Origin: Nitrobacter sp051535215
GTDB taxonomy: Bacteria; Pseudomonadota; Alphaproteobacteria; Rhizobiales; Xanthobacteraceae
DNA length: 64,000 nucleotides
NCBI RefSeq assembly: GCF_051535215.1
Contig: NZ_JBPPLY010000003.1
Span: 186,001-250,000, forward strand
Reading direction: 5' to 3'
Part shown: positions 44,978 to 54,273 of the stretch, in pieces
Position numbering within the stretch: the first letter of the stretch is position 1
How the letters are laid out: every line of letters starts with the position of its first letter
Program-made: the position numbers and the translations under genes
Notes under the pieces: model-generated
What the model was told of the DNA's origin: nothing
Seen by the model: only the letters and a program-made list of their open reading frames with translations
Database searches by the model: none

Positions 44978-46579
44978 ATGGCCAGGCATGAAACCGTGCG
45001 GGGGGACGATACGTTATTGACCGAGGCTGAGCACCATCTTGTGGCGTCAAGCCGCGGCAAGTCATTGCCTCAAGCGTTCGGCCAGATCGTACTGCTGGCC
45101 GCGGGACTGGTGGTTCTGACGCTGATCAGCGCAACCTCCGTCTACCTCGTGAACAAGGCGCGCGAAGACGCCCGCTCGACCCTGCACAGCATGGAGGTTG
45201 AGAACGAAATCTCCCTCACCCAATTGCAGATGCGGCGCGCCGAGAGCGCGCAACGCGGATTTGTGCTCACGCAGCGTCCGGAATTTCGAAACGCCTTCGA
45301 AGAGGCAGCGGCCCAGATTCCTGCCAGTTTCGAACGGCTGAGAACGCTGACCATCGACAATCCCTACCAACAGCAGCGGCTCGATCAGATCATCCCGCAA
45401 ACCGAGCAGCGGATCGCGCAATTGCGGCACAGCATCGACCTCGTGCAAACGGAACGGCTCGCCGAAGCGACCGAAATGGCCCGCCAGGAAGCCACGCGCG
45501 ATGTCATGGGCCAGATCCGCGACCTCGCCAACGAGATGCGCGCCGAGGAAGACCGATTGTTTGCGGCTCGGGTCAAGTCGGCCGACGCCAGTCAGTCGCT
45601 CTCGGCTGCTGTCACCAGTATCGGATCAGGACTGATCGTGGTTTTCGCGGGGACGTCGATCTTCCTGGTGCGCCGGTCAAGCCGGGCGCGCGACGTGGCT
45701 GAAAGCCAGTTGCGCGACAACTATCTCAACCTCGAATCGACCGTGGAGAAACGAACCACCGACCTCCGCGAGGCCAATGATGAAATCCAGCGCTTCGCTT
45801 ATATCGTCAGCCACGATCTGCGCTCGCCGCTGGTCAACATCATGGGCTTCACCAGCGAACTGGACGAATTGCGCGGCGACATCTTCAAACGTATCGCGAC
45901 CCTGAGCCGGCCGGACGGCGCTCCGCCGCCGGCTGCCGACGAGACGGCCGCCGAGGTCGAACCGGTTCTCGAAGAATCCGACAAACAACTGTCGCAGGAC
46001 TTCGCCGAGGCTCTCGGCTTCATCAAGTCGTCGATCGCCAAGATGGATCGGCTGATCAGCGCGATCCTCAACCTCACCCGCGAAGGGCGGCGCGAATTTT
46101 ACCCCGATCAGATCGCCATGCGTGATTTGATCGAGAACATCGCGTCGACCATGGCGCATCAGGCCGCCGAAGCCGACGCCGAAATCCGCGTCGAACCGCT
46201 GCCGGATATCGTCAGCGACCGCCTTGCCATCGAGCAGATTTTCTCCAATTTGATCGACAATGCGCTGAAATATCTTAAGCCGGGCGTTCCCGGCGATATC
46301 GCCATTGGCGGCCGGCGCAAGCTTGGATTCGCCATCTTTGAAGTCACCGATAACGGCCGTGGCATCGATCCCAAGGATCACCAGCGAATCTTCGACCTGT
46401 TCCGGCGCGCCGGTACGCAGGATCGGCCGGGCCAGGGCATCGGCCTTGCGCACGTCCGCGCGCTGGTCCGCAGGCTCGGCGGAACCATGTCCGTCGCGTC
46501 GGAACTTGGCCACGGAAGCACGTTTACTGTTACCCTTCCCGCCACATGGACAGGCATCAATCGGGACAAGCAATCATGA
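44978..46579 (+). CDS. CHASE3-domain sensor histidine kinase
   Basis: The 533-residue kinase has a membrane helix at about 37-58, an all-helical extracytoplasmic CHASE3-type sensor (LTQLQMRRAESAQRGFVLTQRPEF), a second membrane helix near 205-230, a coiled coil, then HisKA with the phosphoacceptor near residue 279 in FAYIVSHDLRSPLVN. The ATPase follows (IFSNLIDNALKYL, DNGRGIDP, GQGIGLAHVRALV). Between the two DHp helices there is an unusual Pro/Ala/Glu-rich insert (about 310-335). Its stop overlaps the next start (ATGA). A TTG two codons upstream is an alternative start. Confidence 0.92.
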   Translation: MARHETVRGDDTLLTEAEHHLVASSRGKSLPQAFGQIVLLAAGLVVLTLISATSVYLVNKAREDARSTLHSMEVENEISLTQLQMRRAESAQRGFVLTQRPEFRNAFEEAAAQIPASFERLRTLTIDNPYQQQRLDQIIPQTEQRIAQLRHSIDLVQTERLAEATEMARQEATRDVMGQIRDLANEMRAEEDRLFAARVKSADASQSLSAAVTSIGSGLIVVFAGTSIFLVRRSSRARDVAESQLRDNYLNLESTVEKRTTDLREANDEIQRFAYIVSHDLRSPLVNIMGFTSELDELRGDIFKRIATLSRPDGAPPPAADETAAEVEPVLEESDKQLSQDFAEALGFIKSSIAKMDRLISAILNLTREGRREFYPDQIAMRDLIENIASTMAHQAAEADAEIRVEPLPDIVSDRLAIEQIFSNLIDNALKYLKPGVPGDIAIGGRRKLGFAIFEVTDNGRGIDPKDHQRIFDLFRRAGTQDRPGQGIGLAHVRALVRRLGGTMSVASELGHGSTFTVTLPATWTGINRDKQS

Positions 46580-47016
46580 GTAAACCAGTCGTCATCATCA
46601 TGATCGAGGATGATGAAGGTCACGCCCGGCTAATCGAGCGCAACATACGGCGTTCCGGTGTCAATAATGAGATCAAGCCGTTCAGAAACGGTACAGACGC
46701 CCTCAACTACCTGTTCGGCGCGAATGGCAACGCGCCGCCTCACAAGGGAGAGACGCTGCTGATTCTGCTCGATCTCAATCTGCCTGACATGACCGGGATA
46801 GATATCCTGCGGCAGGTGAAAGAAAATAAACACCTGAAATGCGCACCGGTGGTCGTGTTGACGACGACCGACGACTCCCAGGAGATCAAGCGGTGCTACG
46901 AACTCGGCTGCAACGTCTACATCACGAAGCCGGTGAACTACGAGAGTTTCGCCAACGCCATCCGGCAACTCGGTCTGTTCTTCTCCATCATTCAGGTTCC
47001 CCGGACCACCTCATGA
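46576..47016 (+). CDS. Single-domain response regulator (Rcp1-like)
   Basis: A 146-residue receiver domain without output module. The acidic pocket (MIEDDEGHARL), the phosphoacceptor Asp near residue 66 in LLDLNLPDMTG, the threonine run VVLTTTDD and the lysine in YITKPVNYESF are all present. The length and the NGTDALNYLFG segment are like Rcp1, which relays phosphate in bacteriophytochrome systems. It overlaps its neighbours on both sides by ATGA, so it is probably a shuttle between the two kinases. Confidence 0.94.
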   Translation: MSKPVVIIMIEDDEGHARLIERNIRRSGVNNEIKPFRNGTDALNYLFGANGNAPPHKGETLLILLDLNLPDMTGIDILRQVKENKHLKCAPVVVLTTTDDSQEIKRCYELGCNVYITKPVNYESFANAIRQLGLFFSIIQVPRTTS

Positions 47017-48101
47017 GCGCCAAGCCAACCCTGCTTTACGTTGACGATGACAAGGCGCTCGCCCGGCTGGTCCAGCGCGGCCTGACGCGCCATGGATTTT
47101 GCGTGGAGCACGCTCTCGACGGTGAATCGGGGCTTGCACGCATCGCGCAGGGCGGCATCGATGTGATCGCGCTCGATCAATATATGCCCGGTCTCGACGG
47201 GCTGGAGACGCTGAAACGGATTCAGGCAATCCCCGACGCGCCGCCGATCGTGTTCGTCACCGCATCGCAGGACTCCAAGATCGCCGTGACCGCGCTCAAG
47301 GCCGGTGCCGCCGACTATCTTGTCAAGGACACGCTCGGCGAATTCGTTCCCCTGCTGGGGGTCGCGGCCGAAGTGGCGATCCGGCAGGCTCACATCCGGA
47401 AAGCACGCGACCAGGCCGAGGCAGAAGTTCGCGCCTCGCGCGATCGCTATGCAGCACTGGCGAGCGAGCGCGAGGTGCTGCCGCGCGAGGTCAACCATCG
47501 TATCGGCAACAGTCTGCAGATCATCGCCTCGCTGCTGCACCTGCATGCCAATTCCAGTCCCGACGAAAACATCAAGGTCGCGCTCAGCAGCGCGATGGGA
47601 CGCGTGGCGGCCGTGGCGCAGGTGCATCGGCGCCTCTACACCTCGCACGATCTGAAGAGCGTGCTGCTGAACCAGTATCTTGAAGCGCTGCTTGAGGATC
47701 TCCGGCGCTCCACCGAGGGCAATCGGATGTCGCGTCTCGATCTGAAGGCGGAACCCATCGAGATCGACCCGGATCGCGCCGTCGCAATCGGAATCATCGT
47801 CAACGAGCTGGTGATGAACGCGGTCAAATACGCGTATCCGGACGGTCCGGGTCCGATCCACGTCGAACTCGCGATCGACGGCGGCGACATCGAGCTTTCG
47901 ATCGCAGACGACGGCGTCGGCCTCAATGCAAAAGCCGATCCACGCTCGACCGGAATGGGCCAGCGGATTGTTTCAGCGATGGCGCAGAAACTCGACGCCC
48001 AGACCGAACGCGATCTCACCCATGCCGGAACGCGGATCGTGCTGCGGTTCCCGCGCGCGATTTCACCGGCCGCGAAGCTCACGCCAGCAACGGCTGCCTG
48101 A
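47013..48101 (+). CDS. Hybrid REC-HWE/HisKA_2 histidine kinase
   Basis: A 362-residue soluble protein: an N-terminal receiver (phosphoacceptor Asp near residue 55 in IALDQYMPG), a helical linker, then a HisKA_2/HWE kinase with its histidine near residue 162 in REVNHRIGNSLQIIASLLHLHA and an ATPase with the IVNELVMNAVKYAYPDG N-box. No membrane segment. HWE/HisKA_2 kinases with receiver inputs often phosphorylate PhyR in the general stress response; with the EcfG-type promoter of this operon that is attractive, but it is inference. Confidence 0.92.
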   Translation: MSAKPTLLYVDDDKALARLVQRGLTRHGFCVEHALDGESGLARIAQGGIDVIALDQYMPGLDGLETLKRIQAIPDAPPIVFVTASQDSKIAVTALKAGAADYLVKDTLGEFVPLLGVAAEVAIRQAHIRKARDQAEAEVRASRDRYAALASEREVLPREVNHRIGNSLQIIASLLHLHANSSPDENIKVALSSAMGRVAAVAQVHRRLYTSHDLKSVLLNQYLEALLEDLRRSTEGNRMSRLDLKAEPIEIDPDRAVAIGIIVNELVMNAVKYAYPDGPGPIHVELAIDGGDIELSIADDGVGLNAKADPRSTGMGQRIVSAMAQKLDAQTERDLTHAGTRIVLRFPRAISPAAKLTPATAA

Positions 48102-48173
48102 GCCGGCTTGCGGTGAAACGCGTCGTCCGCGTATTCTCGAAGCCCGGCGGCGCTCCGCTCTGCTAAAAGGCGC

Positions 48174-48851
48174 ATGATGTCCCGCGAGACCGCAGCTTCC
48201 GAGATCACGCCCGAGTTGCTGTTGCGCGCCTACGCCTGCGGCATTTTCCCGATGGCAGAAAGCGTCGACGATCCGACGCTGTTCTGGGTCGAACCGAAGA
48301 TGCGCGGCGTGATCCCGCTCGAAGGATTCCGAGTCCCGTCGCGGCTGGCGCGCACGGTACGATCGGACAGTTTCACCGTAACGATCGATACCGCTTTCAA
48401 AGCGGTCATCGACGGCTGCGCCGCGCCGCAACCGGGCCGTGACAATACCTGGATCAACCGCCGCATCCGCGAACTTTACATCGCCTTGCATGAACTCGGC
48501 CACTGCCACAGCGTCGAAGTCTGGCAGGGAGGCGAACTCGCGGGCGGCCTCTACGGTGTCAGGCTGGGCCGCGCCTTTTTTGGCGAGAGCATGTTCCACG
48601 TCGTGCGCGACGCTTCAAAGGTCGCGCTGGTGCATCTGGTCGCCCGGCTGATCGCGGGCGGCTTCGTGCTGCTCGACACGCAATTCGTGACCGATCATCT
48701 GCGCGGTTTCGGCGCGATCGAAATCCCGCGCAGGCGTTACCGGATGCTGCTGGACGTTGCGCTGGAAAATCGCGCCGACTTCGGAGCCCTGCCGCTGGAC
48801 CGGCCGGTGCCAGGCGCGGACGCGCTCGGGATCATCGCCAGCCGCCCGTGA
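48174..48851 (+). CDS. aat: Leucyl/phenylalanyl-tRNA--protein transferase
   Basis: Aat adds Leu or Phe from tRNA to proteins with N-terminal Arg or Lys, marking them for ClpAP degradation. The 225 residues include LLLRAYACGIFPMAE, FWVEPKMRGVIPL, TWINRRIRELYIALHELGHCHSVEVW and GESMFHVVRDASKVALVHL. Two ATG codons are adjacent (48174, 48177); the second has the better ribosome spacing. It is usually followed by DUF2155 and NDUFA12 genes; here a chemoreceptor gene intervenes. Confidence 0.96.
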   Translation: MMSRETAASEITPELLLRAYACGIFPMAESVDDPTLFWVEPKMRGVIPLEGFRVPSRLARTVRSDSFTVTIDTAFKAVIDGCAAPQPGRDNTWINRRIRELYIALHELGHCHSVEVWQGGELAGGLYGVRLGRAFFGESMFHVVRDASKVALVHLVARLIAGGFVLLDTQFVTDHLRGFGAIEIPRRRYRMLLDVALENRADFGALPLDRPVPGADALGIIASRP

Positions 48852-48880
48852 CATCTCGGACCGCATGTTCTGCAAGCCAA

Positions 48881-48912
48881 CGCGCCGGGACGCCTTTGCG
48901 CGCCCCGGCGCG
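48881..48912. terminator. Hairpin between convergent aat and chemoreceptor genes
   Basis: The perfect arms CGCGCCGGG/CCCGGCGCG lie between two convergent genes. There is no long T-run, so it is a probable but not classic bidirectional terminator. Confidence 0.55.
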
Positions 48913-48922
48913 AGCAGTATCT

Positions 48923-50680
48923 TTACGCGGCTCGAACCGAGTTCAGGAATTTCCCGACTTCGAGCTTCAGCCGGTTGCCGTCGCTGGACAGTGACTGCGC
49001 GGCCGACAACACCTGTGACGAAGCCGAGCCGGTCTCTGTTGCACCGCGCTGGACGTCAGCGATGTTGGAAGATACCTGTTGGGTACCTTGCGAGGCCTGC
49101 TGCACGTTCCGCGAGATCTCCTGCGTCGCAGCCCCTTGTTCTTCCACCGCGGCCGCGATGATCGAGGCAATCTCCGAAAGCTTCTCGATCGTGCCGCCGA
49201 TCTCCTTGATGGCGTCGACCGAATGCTGCGTCGCGCCCTGGATGCCCGAGATTTGCTGGCCGATCTCGCCAGTGGCTTTCGCGGTCTGCTCGGCGAGCGC
49301 CTTCACCTCGGAAGCAACCACCGCAAACCCCCGGCCGGCCTCGCCCGCCCGGGCCGCCTCGATCGTGGCGTTGAGGGCAAGCAGGTTTGTCTGACCTGCG
49401 ATTGTGTTGATCAGTTCAACGACGTCTCCTATGCGGCCCGCGGCGCGAGACAGTTCGCCGACGCGATCGTTGGTTTTGCGGGCCTGGTCGACCGCTTCAT
49501 TCGCGATGCGCGCTGATTCCTGCACCTGACGGCCGATTTCGGTGACGGACGATGCCAACTCTTCAGTTGCGGCGGCGACTGAATGGACGTTGGTCGATGC
49601 TTCCTCGGAAGCGGCCGCAACCGTGGTCGTCACGTGCTGGGCCCGCTCCGCTGTGGAGGTCAGCGTGCTGGCCGATGCTTCCAGTTCGGTCGAGGCGGAC
49701 GCGACTGTTTCGACGATCTCGCCGACGGCGGCCTCGAACGAATCGGCCAGCCTGATCATGTCGGCCTTCCGCTGCTGGGCGGCGATCTCGTCCTGCTTCC
49801 GCTTCGCTTCGGCTTCCTCGCGAGCCTTCTGCTCGGACACCACCTTGAACCTCTCGACGGCGGCGGCGACGGCGCCGACTTCGTCCTTGCGGCCAAGTCC
49901 CGGCAACACGACCGCGAAATTGCCTTCCGCCAGTTCCAGCATGGATTTGGTCAGCGCCGAGATCGGTTTGGCGATCGTGACGATCGACAGGACGCAGGCG
50001 CCGATCAGCAGCAATGCGACCACGCCGCCAAGTATCATGGACATCCGTTGGGCGGAGGCTTCTTCCCGTGCCGCCGCCGCCTTTTCCTCTTCAACGCGCT
50101 CGTTGGCGAATCCGACGACCTTCTCCGAAACTTCGGCCAACTCCTTCGCCGCCGGGAGGGCGACTTCCTTGGTCAACCGGACAGCCTCACTCCCAAGCTT
50201 GGCAAGCCGCGCGCCGGCGTCGGCCTTCATGTCGGCGCCCTGCTTAGCTTCGATCTCCAGCAATTCGCCGCGGGCCGCGGCAATCGGCTTGGCCCCATTG
50301 TTCATATAATGATCGGCGAGCTGGTTCATCTTCTCAAGTCGCGCAAGATTTTCAGCCGACTTCGAAAGCGCGATAGCTTCGCGGATGAATCCCCGTGCCG
50401 CCTTGTAATGAGTGGCGACTTCTTCCTGGGCGGCCAGCAACTGCGCCGGCGTGCTTGCAAGACGAATGTCACGAACTCCGATCATCATGCCGCGAGTCGA
50501 CGATTTCGCTTCGGTGCCTTTCACTGCGAGCAGATTCTGGGTTTCCGCTCTCTCGTTAGCCTGGCGCACCGCATCGCTACCGCTCATCTGAACATAGATC
50601 AGCGCGACGACCATGATGATGCTGAGGAGCGATGTGATTGCGAGCTTTGTGCCGATTCGCAGATTTTCGATGAAACGCAT
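48923..50680 (-). CDS. Methyl-accepting chemotaxis protein
   Basis: The 585-residue receptor has a first membrane helix (about 12-30, LAITSLLSIIMVVALIYVQ), a helical periplasmic sensor (about 35-210), a second helix (SMILGGVVALLLIGACVLSIV), HAMP, and a C-terminal signalling domain with the conserved hairpin tip VVELINTIAGQTNLLALNA, then IEAARAGEAGRGFAVVASEVK. The ATG at 50680 gives the family-like MRFIENLRIGTKL. No che operon is adjacent, so it is an orphan receptor of unknown ligand. Confidence 0.94.
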   Translation of the reverse strand: MRFIENLRIGTKLAITSLLSIIMVVALIYVQMSGSDAVRQANERAETQNLLAVKGTEAKSSTRGMMIGVRDIRLASTPAQLLAAQEEVATHYKAARGFIREAIALSKSAENLARLEKMNQLADHYMNNGAKPIAAARGELLEIEAKQGADMKADAGARLAKLGSEAVRLTKEVALPAAKELAEVSEKVVGFANERVEEEKAAAAREEASAQRMSMILGGVVALLLIGACVLSIVTIAKPISALTKSMLELAEGNFAVVLPGLGRKDEVGAVAAAVERFKVVSEQKAREEAEAKRKQDEIAAQQRKADMIRLADSFEAAVGEIVETVASASTELEASASTLTSTAERAQHVTTTVAAASEEASTNVHSVAAATEELASSVTEIGRQVQESARIANEAVDQARKTNDRVGELSRAAGRIGDVVELINTIAGQTNLLALNATIEAARAGEAGRGFAVVASEVKALAEQTAKATGEIGQQISGIQGATQHSVDAIKEIGGTIEKLSEIASIIAAAVEEQGAATQEISRNVQQASQGTQQVSSNIADVQRGATETGSASSQVLSAAQSLSSDGNRLKLEVGKFLNSVRAA

Positions 50681-50881
50681 CGTAAGTAGCTCCAGAAAAT
50701 TATTGGCTGTGGCGGCACGTATGGCCTGATCGGCACCGTTTCGAATCGCCGACGACAACGGGGACGATCGGAACAATAGATTCTCAAATGCGAATGAATC
50801 GTTATGGTACCGGACACATCACGCCGGCGCCGCCGGGAGATTTGCATCCCGGCCTGTCAACCGTCGTTGAAGCTTTCAGGC

Positions 50882-51805
50882 TTACTGCCCGAACGGCGGA
50901 AAGAACGGATTGCTACGCGGCTGCTGCTGAGGCGGCGGTGGCGCCGGTTGCGGAGGGGGCGCTGGCTGGCGCGGCTGGCGCGTGGATTGTCGCGGCGTTC
51001 GCTTGGCGGGCGGCGGCGGGGCCGCCGGCTTCGGCGGATCCGGCTGCGCGTTGACGACCGTCGTTTCGGGGTCCTTGCAGTCGGTCAGCCAGACGTCATA
51101 GATCGGATGCTCGACGCCATGCAGGCCGGGGCTCGCCGCGAACATCCAACCGGAGAATATTCTCTTCACCTCGCCCTGGAGAGTGATCTCGTCGACCTCC
51201 ACGAAGGCGTCGATGTTTGCCGCTTCGGTCGCCGGGCGCGTGTAGCAGGCGTCGGTTTTCACCCGCAGCGCGCCGAACTGCACGGTTTCTCCGACCTCCT
51301 CGTCGAAGTGGATGATGCGGCCGGTGATCTTGTCGAGGCCGGAAAAGACCGCCTTCTTGTTGATGACCTTCTGCGCCGGCGGCTCGGTGACGACTTCATC
51401 GCCCGGTTGCAGCGTGGCCGGCGCGGGAGGAGCCGAGCGCGGCGGGGATTGTGCGGGTGGCTGGCGGTTGGGCGAAGGCGGCGCGACCGCAACTCCACCG
51501 GGCGCGTTCTGCGGAACCACGGTCGTGCCGGGCGGAGGCAGCGGCTGAGTTTGCACCGGTCCCGGCGGCGCGACGCCCTGGCCGGGATTCAACGGCGCCG
51601 GCAGCACACGGCCCTGCCGAGGCAGGTCCGGCACGTCTTCCTCATCGTCATCGGGTGCCCCCTGCCCACGCGGAATGGCAGCCGGCGGGCGCGGTACGGG
51701 ATCCGAAAAAATATTTCCGATCTGCGCTCGCGCAGGCGACGTCGCCACGGTGAGGGCGGCGATAATGAAAGCCGCACAACCGGCTATGACAATGGTTCGG
51801 AACAT
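50882..51805 (-). CDS. DUF2155 domain protein
   Basis: A 307-residue secreted or periplasmic protein with an N-terminal signal peptide (AGCAAFIIAALTVATSPARAQ). A long Pro/Gly/Gln-rich linker follows (about 30-145). The DUF2155 domain (about 148-255) contains FSGLDKITGRIIHFD, FGALRVKTDACYTRPATEA, IFSGWMFAASPGLHGVEHPIYDVWL. A Pro/Ala/Gln-rich tail closes the protein. DUF2155 genes conservatively neighbour NDUFA12 and aat in alphaproteobacteria; its role is unknown. Confidence 0.92.
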   Translation of the reverse strand: MFRTIVIAGCAAFIIAALTVATSPARAQIGNIFSDPVPRPPAAIPRGQGAPDDDEEDVPDLPRQGRVLPAPLNPGQGVAPPGPVQTQPLPPPGTTVVPQNAPGGVAVAPPSPNRQPPAQSPPRSAPPAPATLQPGDEVVTEPPAQKVINKKAVFSGLDKITGRIIHFDEEVGETVQFGALRVKTDACYTRPATEAANIDAFVEVDEITLQGEVKRIFSGWMFAASPGLHGVEHPIYDVWLTDCKDPETTVVNAQPDPPKPAAPPPPAKRTPRQSTRQPRQPAPPPQPAPPPPQQQPRSNPFFPPFGQ

Positions 51806-52372
51806 CTTGCGCGGCTTTGTCTGGCTCGAATCAGGGCCGGAACATTGTACAGAAATTTAAAGGCTCCAAGCCGCTCGCAGGGGCCCGGTTAACACGGGGA
51901 TTGCGGCGGGGAAAGGGCGGCCTTTGCGCACCAGTCGGATGCGCAGCCTTCTCGCTCGCGGATCGCAGATCGAGTTGCATCCGTGGAGCAGCGACGGCCG
52001 ACAGCCTTCGATGATGACCATCGCACCGCCAGTCTGAAAAAACGCGGCCGCTTCGACGGGCGCGATCCCACCAAGGCGCGGTGAACAAGGCGCGGAGAAA
52101 ATTCGTGGAACGCCAACGCCGCCGTTGCGACGGAGTTGATCCGCTTGCTGTGCTCGCCGCCTCAACGCCGGCAAGTAGTCCGCGCCGAACAAGCAGGCGG
52201 GGCAAGCCGGCTTGGGGAAGAGCATACGGCAGTGGATTTAGGGCAACAGATGGCATCATTCGAGTCCTGAATGGTATTTTGGTAGGCTCGCGGGGTTGGC
52301 GCATTCGAGGTGTTCAGGGCTATATTCATGAAGCTATACTCGCCTTTTAAGTTTTGCGTGTCGGGGATTGCC
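51806..52372. other. Divergent intergenic region
   Basis: About 570 bases between the DUF2155 (minus) and FecR (plus) genes. It holds short open frames on both strands without ribosome sites or family features. No gene is called. Confidence 0.5.
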
Positions 52373-54088
52373 ATGAGCCGGACGGGGGCGCTTCAGCTTG
52401 CAATAACGACGGCTGTGCTGGCGCTTTGCGGCGCGACGGCGCAGGCCCAACAGGTCGGCACGGCATCGGCGGTCAACCCGGCCGCGACCGCGAACCTGAA
52501 GACCATCACCATCGGTCAATCGATCGCGCACAAGGAACGCATCCAGACCAAGTCCAGCGGCTCGGTGCAATTGCTGTTCCTCGACAAGACCTCGATGACC
52601 ATCGGTCCGAACAGCGATCTTACGATTGACGAATACGTCTATGATCCCAGCGCCAACACCGGCAAGCTGGCGGCGACGCTCGGCAAGGGCGCGCTGCGTT
52701 TCGTCGGCGGCCAGATCAGCCACAATGGTGACGCCGAGATCAAGACCGCCTCGGCGTTGATCGGCATTCGCGGCGGCGTGATGATGACCGACGGCAAGGG
52801 CGGCATCTATTCCGGTTACGGCACGATGACCGTGAACTCCGGCGGTCAGACCGTGACGCTCGGCGCCGGCGAATTCACACAAACCCAAGCCGACGGGCCA
52901 CCGACTCCGCCCGGCCTGCCGCCGCCGGGATTCGTGCAGCAGCAGATCGCACGGTTTCAGAGCGCGGTCGGTCAAACAGGCGGCGCGCGCGCAGGCGCGG
53001 CGTCGGCGGCGAATGTCGCAGCCGCAGAGCACAACGCAACCGGATCACCCGGCGGATTGGTGACGGGATCGGGCGCACCGCCCTCTCCTACTCCGCCCAC
53101 CATCGTCCAGCAGGTCAATGCGATCACGTCCGCGTTCACCCAGTCGATCCAAACCTCCAATCAGGCGGCGGGGGTGCAGGAGATCGCGGATCGGCCGAAG
53201 GGCGGCAACAACACGCCGCCTATCGACAACAACCCGCGATCTTCAACAACGCTGACCGGATACGTCGGGGGACTGGACGTCGTTAACCTGAACCCGAACC
53301 GTCCGATCACCGGCACGGCGGCGATCAACCTCGATGCGGCCAACAATCGCGTTCAGAGCAATCTGGACATATACGCCTATGACCCGGCGAATCCGTTCAC
53401 GCAGCTCGCACATAGTATTCACGCGCTGTTCCAGTTCGGATCGACTGGATCGACCGGCCCAGCCAACAGCGGCTATTCCGATTACAACAATTTTTATGCG
53501 AACATCCCTGACAACTCCACCGTCAACAACAAAGCAGTCACCGGCGTGCTCGTTTCCGCCAACGGCGTCGCAGCGAACCAGGTCGTCACCAGTGCGATTC
53601 CAAATCTGACGGCGTGTCAGTGCGATTACACGCGCTGGGGATTTTGGGCGGTCAGTGCAGCCAACGGCAACGCGGCGCCGAACGAAACGCTTATTGGCAC
53701 CTGGGTCGCCGGCCGGCCGGTTGGCAGCATCAGTGACGTGCCCACGACGGGCACCGCCACCTACACCGGTCACGTCATCGCCAACGTGAACAGCGCGGGC
53801 TTCGTCGCCGGCGGCTTCTCCAACGCCGTCGATTTCGGTCAGCGCACGGGAGCCGTCAGCGTGACCAACCTCGACAGTACCAATTATTCCGGCAACGTGA
53901 ACTTCAACACCGACCCGCGTAACTTCGGCGGCACCATCGCGGGCGATGCAGGCAGCCGCAGCATGGTGCTGCAAGGCAGCTTCTTTCAGGGAAAAACCAG
54001 CCCGGTCGGCGAGATGGGCGGAAGCGTCGCGATTTCAGGCGCCAACAATTATCTCGGCAGCGGCATCTTCGCGGCCAGCAAGCGCTGA
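52373..54088 (+). CDS. FecR-domain protein with long repetitive C-terminal region
   Basis: The 571-residue secreted protein starts MSRTGALQLAITTAVLALCG, a signal peptide, with a GGGGA site. A FecR domain follows (about 35-165: IAHKERIQTKSSGSVQLLFL, DKTSMTIGPNSDLTIDEYVYDP, KGALRFVGGQISHNGDAEI, SALIGIRGG). Then comes a Pro-rich linker and a large region rich in Gly, Asn, Ser and Thr resembling a beta-structured surface domain. Here FecR is not next to a sigma/FecI pair, so it is probably an envelope protein of the CHASE2/FecR type. A start 45 bases upstream (52328) lacks a ribosome site. Confidence 0.82.
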   Translation: MSRTGALQLAITTAVLALCGATAQAQQVGTASAVNPAATANLKTITIGQSIAHKERIQTKSSGSVQLLFLDKTSMTIGPNSDLTIDEYVYDPSANTGKLAATLGKGALRFVGGQISHNGDAEIKTASALIGIRGGVMMTDGKGGIYSGYGTMTVNSGGQTVTLGAGEFTQTQADGPPTPPGLPPPGFVQQQIARFQSAVGQTGGARAGAASAANVAAAEHNATGSPGGLVTGSGAPPSPTPPTIVQQVNAITSAFTQSIQTSNQAAGVQEIADRPKGGNNTPPIDNNPRSSTTLTGYVGGLDVVNLNPNRPITGTAAINLDAANNRVQSNLDIYAYDPANPFTQLAHSIHALFQFGSTGSTGPANSGYSDYNNFYANIPDNSTVNNKAVTGVLVSANGVAANQVVTSAIPNLTACQCDYTRWGFWAVSAANGNAAPNETLIGTWVAGRPVGSISDVPTTGTATYTGHVIANVNSAGFVAGGFSNAVDFGQRTGAVSVTNLDSTNYSGNVNFNTDPRNFGGTIAGDAGSRSMVLQGSFFQGKTSPVGEMGGSVAISGANNYLGSGIFAASKR

Positions 54089-54273
54089 AAGTGAAACGAC
54101 GCCATTCTTCGAACGGCTATGGTCCGGTCATGACCCGCTGAAACGCTTCTTCGCACACACTCAGCCTGAGCGAGCGCGGAACCACCGTGTCGCCGCGCGC
54201 CGTCGACTGCACGGCTGCCATGACGCAACCGCAGGCCCGTGTAGTGGGATTGAGATATGGCGCGTCGGCGTCT

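Noticed and set aside
51857..52225. 122-codon minus-strand frame between DUF2155 and FecR genes
   Set aside because: Alternative frames are equally open; no ribosome site or recognisable domain.
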